52,377 nucleotides of DNA from Streptococcus suis (lineage in GTDB: Bacteria > Bacillota > Bacilli > Lactobacillales > Streptococcaceae), in the NCBI RefSeq assembly GCF_002960425.1, contig NZ_POIZ01000020.1:1-52377 (forward strand), given 5' to 3'. Below are positions 17,648-27,204 of this stretch, piece by piece. The notes under the pieces were generated by a model. That model was not told the DNA's origin. It did no database searches and saw only the letters and a program-made list of their open reading frames with translations. Numbering within the stretch: the first letter of the stretch is position 1; every line of letters begins with the position of its first letter. The translations under genes and the position numbers were made by a program.

Positions 17648-18379
17648 ATGATTGATATTCATTCGCATGTAATCTTTGGTGTGGATGATGGTCCAAAGAG
17701 TATAGAGGAGAGCTTGGCCTTGATTGGTCATGCTCACCGACAAGGAGTGCGCTTTATCGTAGCAACCTCCCATAGACGCAAAGGCATGTTTGAAACACCT
17801 GAAAAAGTGATCATGGCTAATTTTCTTGAACTGAAAGAGGCTGTAAAGGCAGCTTATCCAGAGGTTCGGCTGTGTTATGGGGCTGAAATCTACTATAGCC
17901 GTGATGTTTTAGAAAAGTTAGAAAAGAAAAAACTACCAACGATGAATGGATCACGCTATGTCTTACTAGAATTTAGCATGAAAACTCCTTGGAAGGACAT
18001 TCAAGAGGCCGTTCATGAGGTGATGTTATTAGGAGTAACGCCCTTACTCGCCCATATTGAACGCTACGATGCTTTGGCCTACAAGGCTGAGCGTGTAGAG
18101 GAACTGATCGACAAGGGATGTTACATGCAAGTTAATAGTAGCCATGTTTTAAAACCAGGACTAATTGGTGATAAGTCTAAAGAGTTTAAGAAACGTGTTC
18201 AGTACTTCTTAGAAAGAGACCTTGTTCACTGCGTTGCAAGTGATATGCATAATACCACAACACGTCCTCCATTTATGAAGGAGGCTTATCAGCTGGTTGC
18301 CGAAGAATATGGCCAAGATAAAGCAAAAGCCTTGTTTAAGAAAAATCCGCTAATGTTATTAAAAAATCAGACATTATGA
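17648..18379 (+). CDS. wzh: Manganese-dependent tyrosine phosphatase CpsD (Wzh)
   Basis: A 243-residue PHP-family protein phosphatase that reverses Wze autophosphorylation. Metal-binding motifs are IDIHSHVIFGVDDGP at the N-terminus, a central LAHIERYD and a late CVASDMHNT. Ribosome binding sequence GAGAGGGACTTGAGAG precedes the start. It lies in the conserved wzg-wzd-wze-wzh block of the capsule operon. Confidence 0.94.
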   Translation: MIDIHSHVIFGVDDGPKSIEESLALIGHAHRQGVRFIVATSHRRKGMFETPEKVIMANFLELKEAVKAAYPEVRLCYGAEIYYSRDVLEKLEKKKLPTMNGSRYVLLEFSMKTPWKDIQEAVHEVMLLGVTPLLAHIERYDALAYKAERVEELIDKGCYMQVNSSHVLKPGLIGDKSKEFKKRVQYFLERDLVHCVASDMHNTTTRPPFMKEAYQLVAEEYGQDKAKALFKKNPLMLLKNQTL

Positions 18380-18405
18380 TAGAAGTATAAATAAAGGGGT
18401 GAGTT

Positions 18406-19785
18406 ATGTTTATTGATGTTAGATACCACCAAATCCGGCTATTATTACTTGATTTGATGGGTGTAGTCTTTGCAGCAAGTCTTACAAGTCAAATTCCAAA
18501 TGCAGATTTAAGTCGTTCTGGTGTTTTTATCATCATAATGGTTCACTTTTTTGCTTTCTATGTATCAAATTTGTATAAAGACTTTGAAAGTCGAGGTTTT
18601 CTAAAGGAATTTGAAAAAATATTTTGGTATAGTCTTGTTTTTGCAATTCTATTAACAACTGTTTCTTTTATTTTAGAGAGTGGTTTTGAGTTTTCTAGGA
18701 GAGGTCTTATTTATTTTACTCTGTTGAACTCATTATTTGTCTATTTTATAAACTGTACTGCTCGATACTTTAAGGGTAACTTTTTCCTAAATTCAGATTA
18801 TCAACGGAAAACAGTTTTGATTACAACTATGAAACGTTGGCAAGGAATGAAAAAGTTATTAGAAACAGAAAAACTTTTTCAAAAAAATCTTGTCGCCCTT
18901 ACCATACTAGATATACAAGAAAATGAATTTGGAGTTTCGATACCAGTATATTTTTCAGTAGAAGAAGCAATCGAATTTTCAACTAGGGAAGTTGTAGATC
19001 AAATTTTTATTAATTTACCAAATGAGCATTATGATTTAAAGCACTTAGTTTCAGAGTTTGAATTATTAGGAATTGACGTTAGTATCGATATTAATTCTTT
19101 TGGTTTCAAAGCGTTAAAGAATAAGAAGATTCACCAGTTTGGTGACCATAGTATCGTTACATTTTCAACAAATTTTTATAAACCAAGTCATATTATGATG
19201 AAACGTCTGTTAGACATATTTGGAGCAATAGTGGGATTGTTTATCTGTGGAATAGCTTCTATAGTCTTAGTTCCAATAATCAGACGTGATGGTGGGCCAG
19301 CAATTTTTGTACAGAAACGTGTTGGAAAAAATGGGCGTATATTTAAGTTCTATAAATTCCGTTCAATGTATATTGATGCTGAAGAGCGCAAAAAAGAATT
19401 AATGGCGCAGAATCAAATGCAAGGTGGTATGTTTAAAATGGATAATGATCCACGCATTACGCCAATTGGTCATTTCATTAGAAAGACTAGCTTGGATGAA
19501 CTACCACAGTTTTACAATGTTTTAGTTGGAGATATGAGTTTAGTGGGAACACGTCCGCCAACAGTAGATGAGTTCGAAAAATATACACCAAGTCAGAAAC
19601 GTCGTCTAAGCTTTAAACCAGGTATCACTGGTCTCTGGCAAGTTAGTGGCCGTAGTAATATTACAGATTTTGATGATGTTGTCAAACTTGATGTCGAGTA
19701 TATAGATAATTGGACGATTTGGTCGGATGTCAAAATTTTGCTAAAGACGGTGAAAGTTGTTGTAAAAGGTGAAGGAAGTAAGTAA
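18406..19785 (+). CDS. wchA: Undecaprenyl-phosphate glucose-phosphate transferase WchA (CpsE)
   Basis: A 459-residue polyprenol-phosphate hexose-1-phosphate transferase that starts the capsule repeat unit on the membrane carrier. The N-terminus has four membrane helices and a CoA-binding-like domain. The C-terminal sugar transferase domain shows KRLLDIFGA, KFYKFRSMYIDAEERK, TSLDELPQFYNVLVGDMSLVGTRPP and KPGITGLWQVSGR. WchA-type transferases usually load glucose-1-phosphate. AT content rises from this gene onward. A strong hairpin fills the gap to the next gene. Confidence 0.93.
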   Translation: MFIDVRYHQIRLLLLDLMGVVFAASLTSQIPNADLSRSGVFIIIMVHFFAFYVSNLYKDFESRGFLKEFEKIFWYSLVFAILLTTVSFILESGFEFSRRGLIYFTLLNSLFVYFINCTARYFKGNFFLNSDYQRKTVLITTMKRWQGMKKLLETEKLFQKNLVALTILDIQENEFGVSIPVYFSVEEAIEFSTREVVDQIFINLPNEHYDLKHLVSEFELLGIDVSIDINSFGFKALKNKKIHQFGDHSIVTFSTNFYKPSHIMMKRLLDIFGAIVGLFICGIASIVLVPIIRRDGGPAIFVQKRVGKNGRIFKFYKFRSMYIDAEERKKELMAQNQMQGGMFKMDNDPRITPIGHFIRKTSLDELPQFYNVLVGDMSLVGTRPPTVDEFEKYTPSQKRRLSFKPGITGLWQVSGRSNITDFDDVVKLDVEYIDNWTIWSDVKILLKTVKVVVKGEGSK

Positions 19786-19795
19786 AATAATTTAC

Positions 19796-19842
19796 TTTCT
19801 TCACTAAATTTATAGTAATTGATGATAAATTTAGTGAAGAAA
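19796..19842. promoter_or_regulatory. Perfect 18-bp-stem hairpin between wchA and wchF
   Basis: Arms at 19796-19813 and 19825-19842 are perfectly complementary (TTTCTTCACTAAATTTAT and its complement) around an 11-nt loop. It is followed by AATAAAGGTGG, not a U-tract. It is more likely an mRNA processing or stability element, or an attenuator, than a classical terminator. Confidence 0.7.
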
Positions 19843-19856
19843 ATAAAGGTGGAAAC

Positions 19857-21029
19857 ATGACAAAAAATATATATATTATTGGTTCTAAAGGAATACCAGC
19901 AAAATACGGTGGTTTTGAAACGTTTGTTGAGAAATTAACAGAGAATCAAAAAAATAAAGATATTAAGTATTATGTTGCTTGTACGAGAGAAAATTCTGTT
20001 AAATCTGGTATTAATGGAGATGTTTTTGAATATAATGGTGCATCATGTTTTATCATTGATGTCCCAAATATTGGTCCAGCTAAAGCTATTGCTTATGATA
20101 TTGCTGCATTGAAAAAAGCTATCTCTATCTCTAAAGAAAATAAGGATAAAGAACCTATTTTTTATATTCTAGCTTGTCGTATCGGTCCATTTATTTCAAA
20201 ATACCGTAAAATTATTCATCAATTGGGAGGGAAACTATATGTCAATCCAGATGGTCATGAATGGTTACGTGAAAAATGGAGTTATCCTGTTCGACAGTAT
20301 TGGAAACTTTCTGAGAGGTTGATGGTAAAATACGCTGATTTATTGATTTGTGATAGTAAAAATATTGAAAAGTACATCCAAAATGATTATCAAAAATACT
20401 TACCAAAAACCACTTATATTGCATACGGAACCGATTTGAATAAATCAAAATTAACTTCAATTGATAGTACAGTACGAGAGTGGTATAACGATAAGCAAGT
20501 TTTTGAGAACAATTATTATTTAGTTGTTGGACGATTTGTTCCTGAGAATAACTATGAATCAATGATTAGAGAGTTTATGAAGTCAAACTCTCAAAAGGAT
20601 TTTGTCTTAATTACTAATGTTGAACAAAATGCTTTTTTTGAAAAGCTCAAAAAAGAGACCGGTTTTGATAAAGACAAGCGTATAAAGTTTGTTGGAACGG
20701 TCTATGATCAAGAATTATTGAAATATATTCGTGAAAATGCTTTTGCTTACTTCCATGGTCACGAGGTAGGAGGAACAAATCCATCACTATTAGAAGCACT
20801 ATCATCTACAAGCTTGAACCTCTTATTAAATGTTTGCTTTAACAGAGAAGTAGGGGAAGATAGTGCACTTTACTGGGATAAAGATAATTTACACAAAGTT
20901 ATTGAAGAAAGTGAACAATTGTCGCGAAAAAAAATTGGCGAAATGGGTAGTTTGTCAACAAAACAAGTTCAAGAAAAATTTTCTTGGGATCATATTGTTG
21001 ATGAGTATGAGAAGCTGTTTAAAGGATAA
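19857..21029 (+). CDS. wchF: Rhamnosyltransferase WchF (DUF1972 glycosyltransferase)
   Basis: A 390-residue GT4-type enzyme with the diagnostic DUF1972 N-terminus (IYIIGSKGIPAKYGGFETFVEKL), a central NPDGHEWLREKW block and the C-terminal nucleotide-sugar site GHEVGGTNPSLLEALSS. WchF enzymes of streptococcal capsules add beta-1,4-linked rhamnose to the initiating glucose, so the repeat unit probably begins Rha-Glc. dTDP-rhamnose genes are not in this window. The next gene follows 3 bp downstream, so translation may be coupled. Confidence 0.88.
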   Translation: MTKNIYIIGSKGIPAKYGGFETFVEKLTENQKNKDIKYYVACTRENSVKSGINGDVFEYNGASCFIIDVPNIGPAKAIAYDIAALKKAISISKENKDKEPIFYILACRIGPFISKYRKIIHQLGGKLYVNPDGHEWLREKWSYPVRQYWKLSERLMVKYADLLICDSKNIEKYIQNDYQKYLPKTTYIAYGTDLNKSKLTSIDSTVREWYNDKQVFENNYYLVVGRFVPENNYESMIREFMKSNSQKDFVLITNVEQNAFFEKLKKETGFDKDKRIKFVGTVYDQELLKYIRENAFAYFHGHEVGGTNPSLLEALSSTSLNLLLNVCFNREVGEDSALYWDKDNLHKVIEESEQLSRKKIGEMGSLSTKQVQEKFSWDHIVDEYEKLFKG

Positions 21030-21032
21030 ACG

Positions 21033-22181
21033 ATGAAAAAAATTCTATATCTCCATGCTGGAGCAGAACTATATGGGGCAGATAAAGTTCTCTTGGAACT
21101 TATAAAAGGATTAGATAAGAGAGAATTTGAAGTCCATGTCATTTTACCTAGTGATGGTATTCTTGTTGAAAAACTAAGAAAAGCTGGAGCAAAAGTCTCG
21201 GTAATTGAGTACCCGATTTTAAGACGAAAATATTTTAACCCAAAAGGTATTATTGAGTATATCTTTAAGTACAGAAAGTATTCGCAATTGATTTGTAACT
21301 ATGCTAGGCTACATAATATTGAGATTATCCATAACAATACAACAGCTGTACTTGAAGGAATTTATGTTAAAAAGAAATTGCATATTCCTTTGATTTGGCA
21401 CGTTCATGAAATTATTGTAAAACCTCGATTTATTTCAAATTTCATCAATTTATTGATGGGGAGATTTGCTGATAAGATTGTAACAGTATCGCGGGCTGTG
21501 GCTAATCATATCAGTCAGTCACCTCATATTAAGGATGATCAAGTCCATGTCATTTACAACGGAGTAGATACTAGGGTATTTCATCAATCGGATGCGCAGT
21601 CTATCCGACAAAAATTCGACATTGAAGAGGATGCTCTGGTCATTGGTATGATTGGTCGTGTCAATGCATGGAAAGGACAAGGAGATTTTCTAGAAGCAAT
21701 GGTTCCGATATTAGAGCAAGAACCAAAAGCTATTGCCTTTATGGCCGGTAGTGCTTTTGAGGGAGAAGAATGGCGTGTACAGGAACTTGAAGAAAGTATT
21801 ACGAAACTGAGCGTTGCTTCTCAAGTTAGACGGATTGATTACTATACTAATACGGCAGAACTCTATAATATGTTTGATATTTTTGTGCTTCCCAGTACTA
21901 ATCCTGATCCCCTACCTACAGTTGTATTAGAGGCAATGGCATGTGGTAAACCTGTTGTAGGTTACCGACAAGGGGGTGTTTGTGAAATGGTAAAAGAAGG
22001 TCAAAATGGTCTTTTAGCAGAAGCGAATAGGCCTGAAGCACTCTCAAAAATAATTGAAGCTCTAGTTGTGTCTAAAGATTTACGCATGACCTTTGGAAAG
22101 AATTCTGTGGAGCGTCAGATGAAGCTTTTTTCATTAGATAGTTATATTGATAATTTTTCCAAGCTCTATAAAGGTATGTAA
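21033..22181 (+). CDS. Glycosyltransferase family 4
   Basis: A 382-residue GT-B retaining glycosyltransferase. The N-terminal acceptor domain starts KKILYLHAGAELYGADKVLLELI. The donor-binding domain shows IGMIGRVNAWKGQGDFLEAM and LPSTNPDPLPTVVLEAMACGKPVVGYRQGGVCEMV, the E-x7-E type motif. Linkage and sugar cannot be assigned. The ribosome binding site AAAGGAT overlaps the end of wchF. Confidence 0.9.
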   Translation: MKKILYLHAGAELYGADKVLLELIKGLDKREFEVHVILPSDGILVEKLRKAGAKVSVIEYPILRRKYFNPKGIIEYIFKYRKYSQLICNYARLHNIEIIHNNTTAVLEGIYVKKKLHIPLIWHVHEIIVKPRFISNFINLLMGRFADKIVTVSRAVANHISQSPHIKDDQVHVIYNGVDTRVFHQSDAQSIRQKFDIEEDALVIGMIGRVNAWKGQGDFLEAMVPILEQEPKAIAFMAGSAFEGEEWRVQELEESITKLSVASQVRRIDYYTNTAELYNMFDIFVLPSTNPDPLPTVVLEAMACGKPVVGYRQGGVCEMVKEGQNGLLAEANRPEALSKIIEALVVSKDLRMTFGKNSVERQMKLFSLDSYIDNFSKLYKGM

Positions 22182-22182
22182 T

Positions 22183-22827
22183 ATGAATATCGAAAACATA
22201 AAAAATAGGCTAAAACCTATTATCTACCCTATTATTAACTTTATTCCTAGAAGACGATTAAAAAATAAAAAATTTACCATTATTTGTGATAATTGCTGGG
22301 CGGGAAAAGTTTATCAAGAATTGGGAATACCCTATCAGACTCCATTTGTAGGATTGTTTATTTTCTCACCGGATTACATTAAGTTACTTAATAATTTAGA
22401 ATATTATTTGAAATCAGGAGGACAGCCTCTTAGATTTGTTAGAGAATCTAAATATATTGAGGAATTTAACAATAGTTATCCACTCGCTCTTCTAGATGAT
22501 ATTGAAATCCATTTTCTACATTATAAAAGCGAGAGCGAAGCACAAGAAAAGTGGCAGCGTCGTTTAGCACGTGTTCATTGGGATAATATTTATATTAAAT
22601 TTAATGATAATGATCAATGTAGTTATGAATTAATGAAAATATTCGATAATTTACCTTTCAAGAGTAAAGTGATTTTTTCATCGAAAAATTATGAAGATTT
22701 AGCTTCATTAGTTCATTTTAAATCTAGAGAAAAAGAGGGGTATGTTGGTATTGATCTGAAAATTTATCATCGATACTTTAATGTGGTTAACTGGTTGAAT
22801 AAAGGTGGAGAGGATTTAAGTAAGTGA
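22183..22827 (+). CDS. DUF1919-family exopolysaccharide biosynthesis protein
   Basis: A 214-residue DUF1919 member, recognised from NKKFTIICDNCWAGKVYQELGIPYQTPFVGLFIF and the following SPDYIKLL segment. The family occurs in capsule and exopolysaccharide clusters and is thought to be a glycosyl- or polymer-modifying transferase, but the reaction is unproved. The start is ATG 22183, directly after the previous stop; an upstream in-frame ATG at 22147 lies inside the previous gene. The stop overlaps a GTG that starts the following pseudogene. Confidence 0.82.
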   Translation: MNIENIKNRLKPIIYPIINFIPRRRLKNKKFTIICDNCWAGKVYQELGIPYQTPFVGLFIFSPDYIKLLNNLEYYLKSGGQPLRFVRESKYIEEFNNSYPLALLDDIEIHFLHYKSESEAQEKWQRRLARVHWDNIYIKFNDNDQCSYELMKIFDNLPFKSKVIFSSKNYEDLASLVHFKSREKEGYVGIDLKIYHRYFNVVNWLNKGGEDLSK

Positions 22828-23654
22828 AGAAGATAAAAATCCTCATTCCCTATTTCAGTAAATTTCCTATGTTTTCCATATTTTTTAATGACAGTAAAAT
22901 GGACTAGTAAAATTGATTTTCTTATTGTTACAGTTCAAGAATTAATTGTATAAAAAACTTTTAATATTAACGATATTGCTTTTTAAAAGACCAAATTTAA
23001 TGAATTGAAGGAAAGAATTCAGCACAAACTTGATTTTGAAATCTAGCTAGATACAGTATACAAACTTTTTGATTTCAACCTCGCCTACGGTTATAAATTA
23101 CCAGATTAATGTGAGGGGTGTGATTATTGGGGATTCTGTGACACAGATATTTTATTGGGGATGGTTATCAATTTTTTTTGCTACATGATTTTTTCAACCT
23201 AGATTAAGATAGGTATGGTCTCTTAAGGCATTTACAGATTTATAAAAATACTGAGAAGGTTAATAATTTATTTAAAAGCGGTAACAATCTAATTTATAGA
23301 TTAAACTATAAAAATGTCTTCACGAGTAGTCAAAATTTTATCTTTGATGAGCCTTTAGGTATTCATCTGATAAATAGGGGCTCAAATCTCTTGAAATTCA
23401 AGATGATATGATAGTCGTCAAAAAGCCTATTTATATACATTTTCAGAAACGAAAATCAATTTTTCCTAGTTTTGAAATTTCCTCTTCTTTATATGTCGTA
23501 CCTAGTCGTACCTAATCAAGTGATTCATGGGGAAAAATTATCTAAATATAGCGTTTCCCCCCAAAAACTGTATGTTTTATTGGGAGTACAAAAATATTCT
23601 TTTTTAAAAAGATTTTATCGTAAAAAAATGGAGTATACCATATATTCTTTATAA
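22824..23654 (+). pseudogene. Decayed DUF6625-like polysaccharide gene
   Basis: Conceptual translation across frames gives KIKILIPYFSKFPMFSIFF, KIDFLIVTVQELIV, YKLFDFNLAYGYKLPD, DYWGFCDTDILLG, DRYGLLRHLQIYKN, FIFDEPLGIHL and a C-terminal stretch PIYIHFQKRKSIF running to a stop at about 23652. The WG-(F/Y)-CD-(T/I)-D motif with a preceding YKLCD-type block is typical of DUF6625 proteins of capsule loci. At least six in-frame stops or frameshifts break it. Its start codon GTG overlaps the DUF1919 stop (GTGA), so it was once part of the operon. The loss probably changed the capsule structure or is inherited from the donor. Confidence 0.8.
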
Positions 23655-23679
23655 GCTATAGATGAAAAGAGGATAAATA

Positions 23680-24663
23680 ATGAAGCCAGTGTTAAGTGTC
23701 ATTATACCAGTTTATAATGTTGAAAAATATTTAGAGCGATGTATTGACAGTGTTTTGATTCAAAATTGGAAAAATTATGAAATTATATTAATCGATGATG
23801 GAAGTATAGATAACTCCTCTCAAATTTGTGATGACTACGCTGAGAAGTATCATCATATCTCTGTTATTCACAAAAAAAATGGTGGACTATCAGAAGCTAG
23901 AAACACTGGTATACAATATGCTCAAGGAGATTATATTTTTTTTCTAGATTCAGATGACTGGGTGCTTACAACAATGTTTGAGAACTTGAAAGACATTATC
24001 TGCATAAAAAAGTATGATATTATTCATTTTCGTTTGAAGTTTTATAATAGAGAAAGTGATGTGTTCGAAGAGCGTCAATCAAATGAGGAGGAGTATTCTG
24101 GAATTGAAGCATTGAATCAAATGTTAAGGCAGGGAACTATTTCTTCTTATTCGACGGACAAAATATATCGTAGAAGTTTATTTTTAAAGAATAACATATT
24201 TTTTCCTGTAGGTGCATATTATGAAGATTTAGGAACAATTTATAAATTATTTATTGCTTCCAAATCTGTATATTATATTGACAAAGTCTATTACTGTTAT
24301 TTCCTTGGGAACGAAAATTCTATCACTAAATCATGGTCTGAAAAAAAAATTCAAGATATGTTTCGATTTTATTCAGAAATATACTCAGTGTCCTTGCAGA
24401 TAGATAAAATTGATGAACAATTAGTTAAAATATATTATAATAATGGACTCGTAGATCTCTTGTTGAAGATTTATGAAAATCATTGTAATAGTACTATTGC
24501 TAAACAAGTTAGTGAAGAATTGAATAATAATAGAGTTTCGTTCTATCTTTTGAAAGGACAACCTAACTATTATAAATATATCCTATTTCGTTTAGGGTTA
24601 CTTAGAGTTATCCCACTGATTAAAGAAATAATAAAAAAATTTTTTTACAGTAGTGTTGGTTAA
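23680..24663 (+). CDS. Glycosyltransferase family 2
   Basis: A 327-residue GT-A inverting transferase. It shows LSVIIPVYNVEKYLERCIDSVL, ILIDDGSIDNS and the metal-binding FFLDSDDW (DXD-type) at about residues 85-95. The C-terminal half is variable and AT-rich, ending in a basic hydrophobic segment that may sit on the membrane. GAGGAT precedes the start. It is flanked by decayed sequence on both sides yet is itself intact, which suggests selection to keep it. Donor and linkage are unknown. Confidence 0.9.
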   Translation: MKPVLSVIIPVYNVEKYLERCIDSVLIQNWKNYEIILIDDGSIDNSSQICDDYAEKYHHISVIHKKNGGLSEARNTGIQYAQGDYIFFLDSDDWVLTTMFENLKDIICIKKYDIIHFRLKFYNRESDVFEERQSNEEEYSGIEALNQMLRQGTISSYSTDKIYRRSLFLKNNIFFPVGAYYEDLGTIYKLFIASKSVYYIDKVYYCYFLGNENSITKSWSEKKIQDMFRFYSEIYSVSLQIDKIDEQLVKIYYNNGLVDLLLKIYENHCNSTIAKQVSEELNNNRVSFYLLKGQPNYYKYILFRLGLLRVIPLIKEIIKKFFYSSVG

Positions 24664-25812
24664 TGTCAGAATATATTAAAAAACTCAAGTGAACTATAAT
24701 TGACAAAGTAATAGGATGAGGCACTTACAGTATGTTGTAAAATTTCGTCACCATGGAATTTGTGACAGTTATCAAACATTTGTTATAAGTTATATTCTGT
24801 CTATTCCCCAAGTATCATCAAGTAACGCTACAATGTTGCCTTATCTAAGGTATCAGCTGAAACCATTCTTGTTTTAATGATGTTACAAATCTGAACCAGG
24901 CATCAAATCCCACTACCATTTTTAAATAATCAACCAACTTTTCCATGCGGAAGATATTAAAAGAAATTGCTTTGATCGATGGTATAGACAATTTATTTGA
25001 CTAGTGCAGATAATTCGTCAAGTTATGAATAGCTAACTATCTCCTAGTACCACATTACTCATATCTAGCTTTCCTTTAACACTTTGCCACACTCTGTTTC
25101 CAATTTCATATAGACAGTGTTTCTGAAGGTAGTGAGACATTAACTAAAATGTGTCGAACCGCTCATAGGTTTACGTTCAAAGTTCACATGTGGGTTCCCC
25201 TATCAGGCTATATTTTTCATGGCTCCTTTTCTGATATCAAAGTGATAGAGGACCTCCTGTTTGAGGAAGCAACAATCCGTAATTTTAGAAAATGTACGCT
25301 GTTTCAATAAGGAGTATAAAGATAACTTGGAAAAGGGAGTGTGTCACTTATGGATACCGTTGTGCCGGAGGAGGGGGGCTAAGTGTAGTAATTGGATATA
25401 ATTAGCCGGCTATACTTAATGATTGAGCACAATGATCTGAGCTAAATTGAATTCAACTAGCACTACGGGCATAATTATTGATAGGTAATCATTATACTAT
25501 ACACAAATAGAACAGTGAAAATACTACGATATGCAGAGTTAATATATAAGCATATATTTCTATTGTGTTTCTAAATAAGTTGTAGATATGGTATTAATCA
25601 AGCAATGCTAACTTACAATATTGGTGGATTAATTTATCTATTTGCATATATTACGAGTTTAAAAAGAAGTATATACTTTGAAATACAAAATAGTTATTTT
25701 GGAGGAGTTTAAAAAATATCTCATTTAACAAGAACATTTTTTAATTCCTTCTAAATAAAAAAGCTATTCTTGGTTGTATATATAGTATGAAGAATTTATT
25801 AGGAGGTAGATT
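24664..25812. other. 1.15-kb gene-free decayed stretch inside the capsule locus
   Basis: No intact ORF is found. Fragments that look once-coding include, on the minus strand near 24843-24945, a run starting MEKLVDYLKMVVGFDAWFRF; on the plus strand near 25176-25307, FKVHMWVPLSGYIFHGSFSD and KVIEDLLFEEATIRNFRK; and at about 25602-25708 a hydrophobic run ML-TYNIGGLIYLFAYITSLK. I could not assign a family. The mix of strands suggests the remains of an insertion sequence plus part of a deleted capsule gene. AGGAGG at 25801-25806 belongs to the next gene. Confidence 0.6.
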
Positions 25813-27204
25813 TTGAGACTACACTATTATCAGTTATATTATATTTTTGTCTTTTTACTGATGCTTTCTTCTTATATTATTAATTCACAAATAATTGGAT
25901 GGATAGCTTTGGTGTTGACTGTAGGACAAATTGTACGGAATATTAATAAACCAGCAGAACTACTGATACTACAATTACTATATATATTTCAATATCAGTT
26001 TTATATAAGCTATTTGTATATGCCAACAGGTATGAGTTTTCTAACGGATATTATAACTATCATTATTTTAATAAATTATATTTATGAAATCTTGTTTTTG
26101 AATAGGAAAACTCATAAATTGGAGTTCTCTATAATGATTTGTTTATTATGCTTTGTAACTTTGGGTTTTTTGGGGAATATTTTGCAGGGATTTTCACCTA
26201 TAAGATATATGTGGGCGGTTCGAAATAATGCTCGTATATTTCTTTTCTTCATCTTTTCAATCCATTACCTATCTCCATACCTAATTAGAAAGTCAGAGTC
26301 CTTATTTACAATTGCCTATTTTTTTAATATTATTTTTATTTGGATTCAGTATTATTATTTAGGTTTTAAACAAGATTTTCTGGGAGGAATTTTTGGAAAT
26401 GAAATTGGAACCGCCAATACTTACTTACACATCTTGTTGCTGATTTTTATTTGTATATCTATTTCTAAATACATTACAAGTAATATATCGATTATTAAAT
26501 TTTTAATTTATATTATTAGTATTCTATTAGTTGCAGCATTATCAGAGTTGAAAATCGTTTTTATAGAAATTATTATTATTTATTTGATTTCGTATTTAAT
26601 AATTGGATTTGATATTAAACGATTAGCTAGAATGTTGTTAATTGTTGTTCCAAGTATAGTTGTGTTTATTATTGCAATTCCAATATTAGAGAGCGTTTCT
26701 CCGTTTTTTAAAGGTTTTTTGAACGTTGAATCATTATTATCGATATCCACAGGTTCATATACTGGAAAAGGGGATATTGGTCGATTAAGTGCTATAAACT
26801 ACGTCAGGGAAAGAATGTTTAATTATGATAATAGTAAAACATTAATAGGAATTGGTCTTGGAAATGCAGAACTATCACAAAGTAATATTTTAACTAGCCC
26901 ATTTTATTTAGCATATGGAAATACAACACATTATAATTGGTTTAGTTTTCCTTTCGTAATGATTGAAACAGGTCTTATAGGTGTCATGCTGTATTTGTTT
27001 CCATATATTTATATTTTTAGAGAGATGGTATTCAATAATAATAAGCAATACAAGACGTTAATTAGTCTTCAATTATCAATTATGGCTTTTGTTCTATTTA
27101 TTTATAACATTTCACTTAGAATAGAAATAGGATATTTATTTGTCTTTGTACTAGCCTTTGGAACTTTAAATTTTCATACAAAAGGAGAAAATAATGAAAG
27201 TTAA
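25813..27204 (+). CDS. wzy: Capsule polymerase (Wzy-like) membrane protein
   Basis: A 463-residue very hydrophobic protein with about 11-12 predicted membrane segments and a large extracellular loop near residues 295-380 (SISTGSYTGKGDIGRLSAINYVRERMF, then NTTHYNWFSFPFVMIETGLIG), the usual Wzy/O-antigen ligase layout. It should polymerise the lipid-linked repeat units outside the membrane. Wzy sequences diverge strongly, so the call rests on topology and position next to wzx. The start is TTG 25813, because AGGAGG lies 7 bp upstream and no better start exists. It overlaps the next gene by 11 bp. Confidence 0.8.
   Translation: MRLHYYQLYYIFVFLLMLSSYIINSQIIGWIALVLTVGQIVRNINKPAELLILQLLYIFQYQFYISYLYMPTGMSFLTDIITIIILINYIYEILFLNRKTHKLEFSIMICLLCFVTLGFLGNILQGFSPIRYMWAVRNNARIFLFFIFSIHYLSPYLIRKSESLFTIAYFFNIIFIWIQYYYLGFKQDFLGGIFGNEIGTANTYLHILLLIFICISISKYITSNISIIKFLIYIISILLVAALSELKIVFIEIIIIYLISYLIIGFDIKRLARMLLIVVPSIVVFIIAIPILESVSPFFKGFLNVESLLSISTGSYTGKGDIGRLSAINYVRERMFNYDNSKTLIGIGLGNAELSQSNILTSPFYLAYGNTTHYNWFSFPFVMIETGLIGVMLYLFPYIYIFREMVFNNNKQYKTLISLQLSIMAFVLFIYNISLRIEIGYLFVFVLAFGTLNFHTKGENNES

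Noticed and set aside
24664..25812. A specific insertion-sequence family for the decayed stretch
   Set aside because: The fragments are too short and I could not recognise a named transposase; only a general remnant call is supported.
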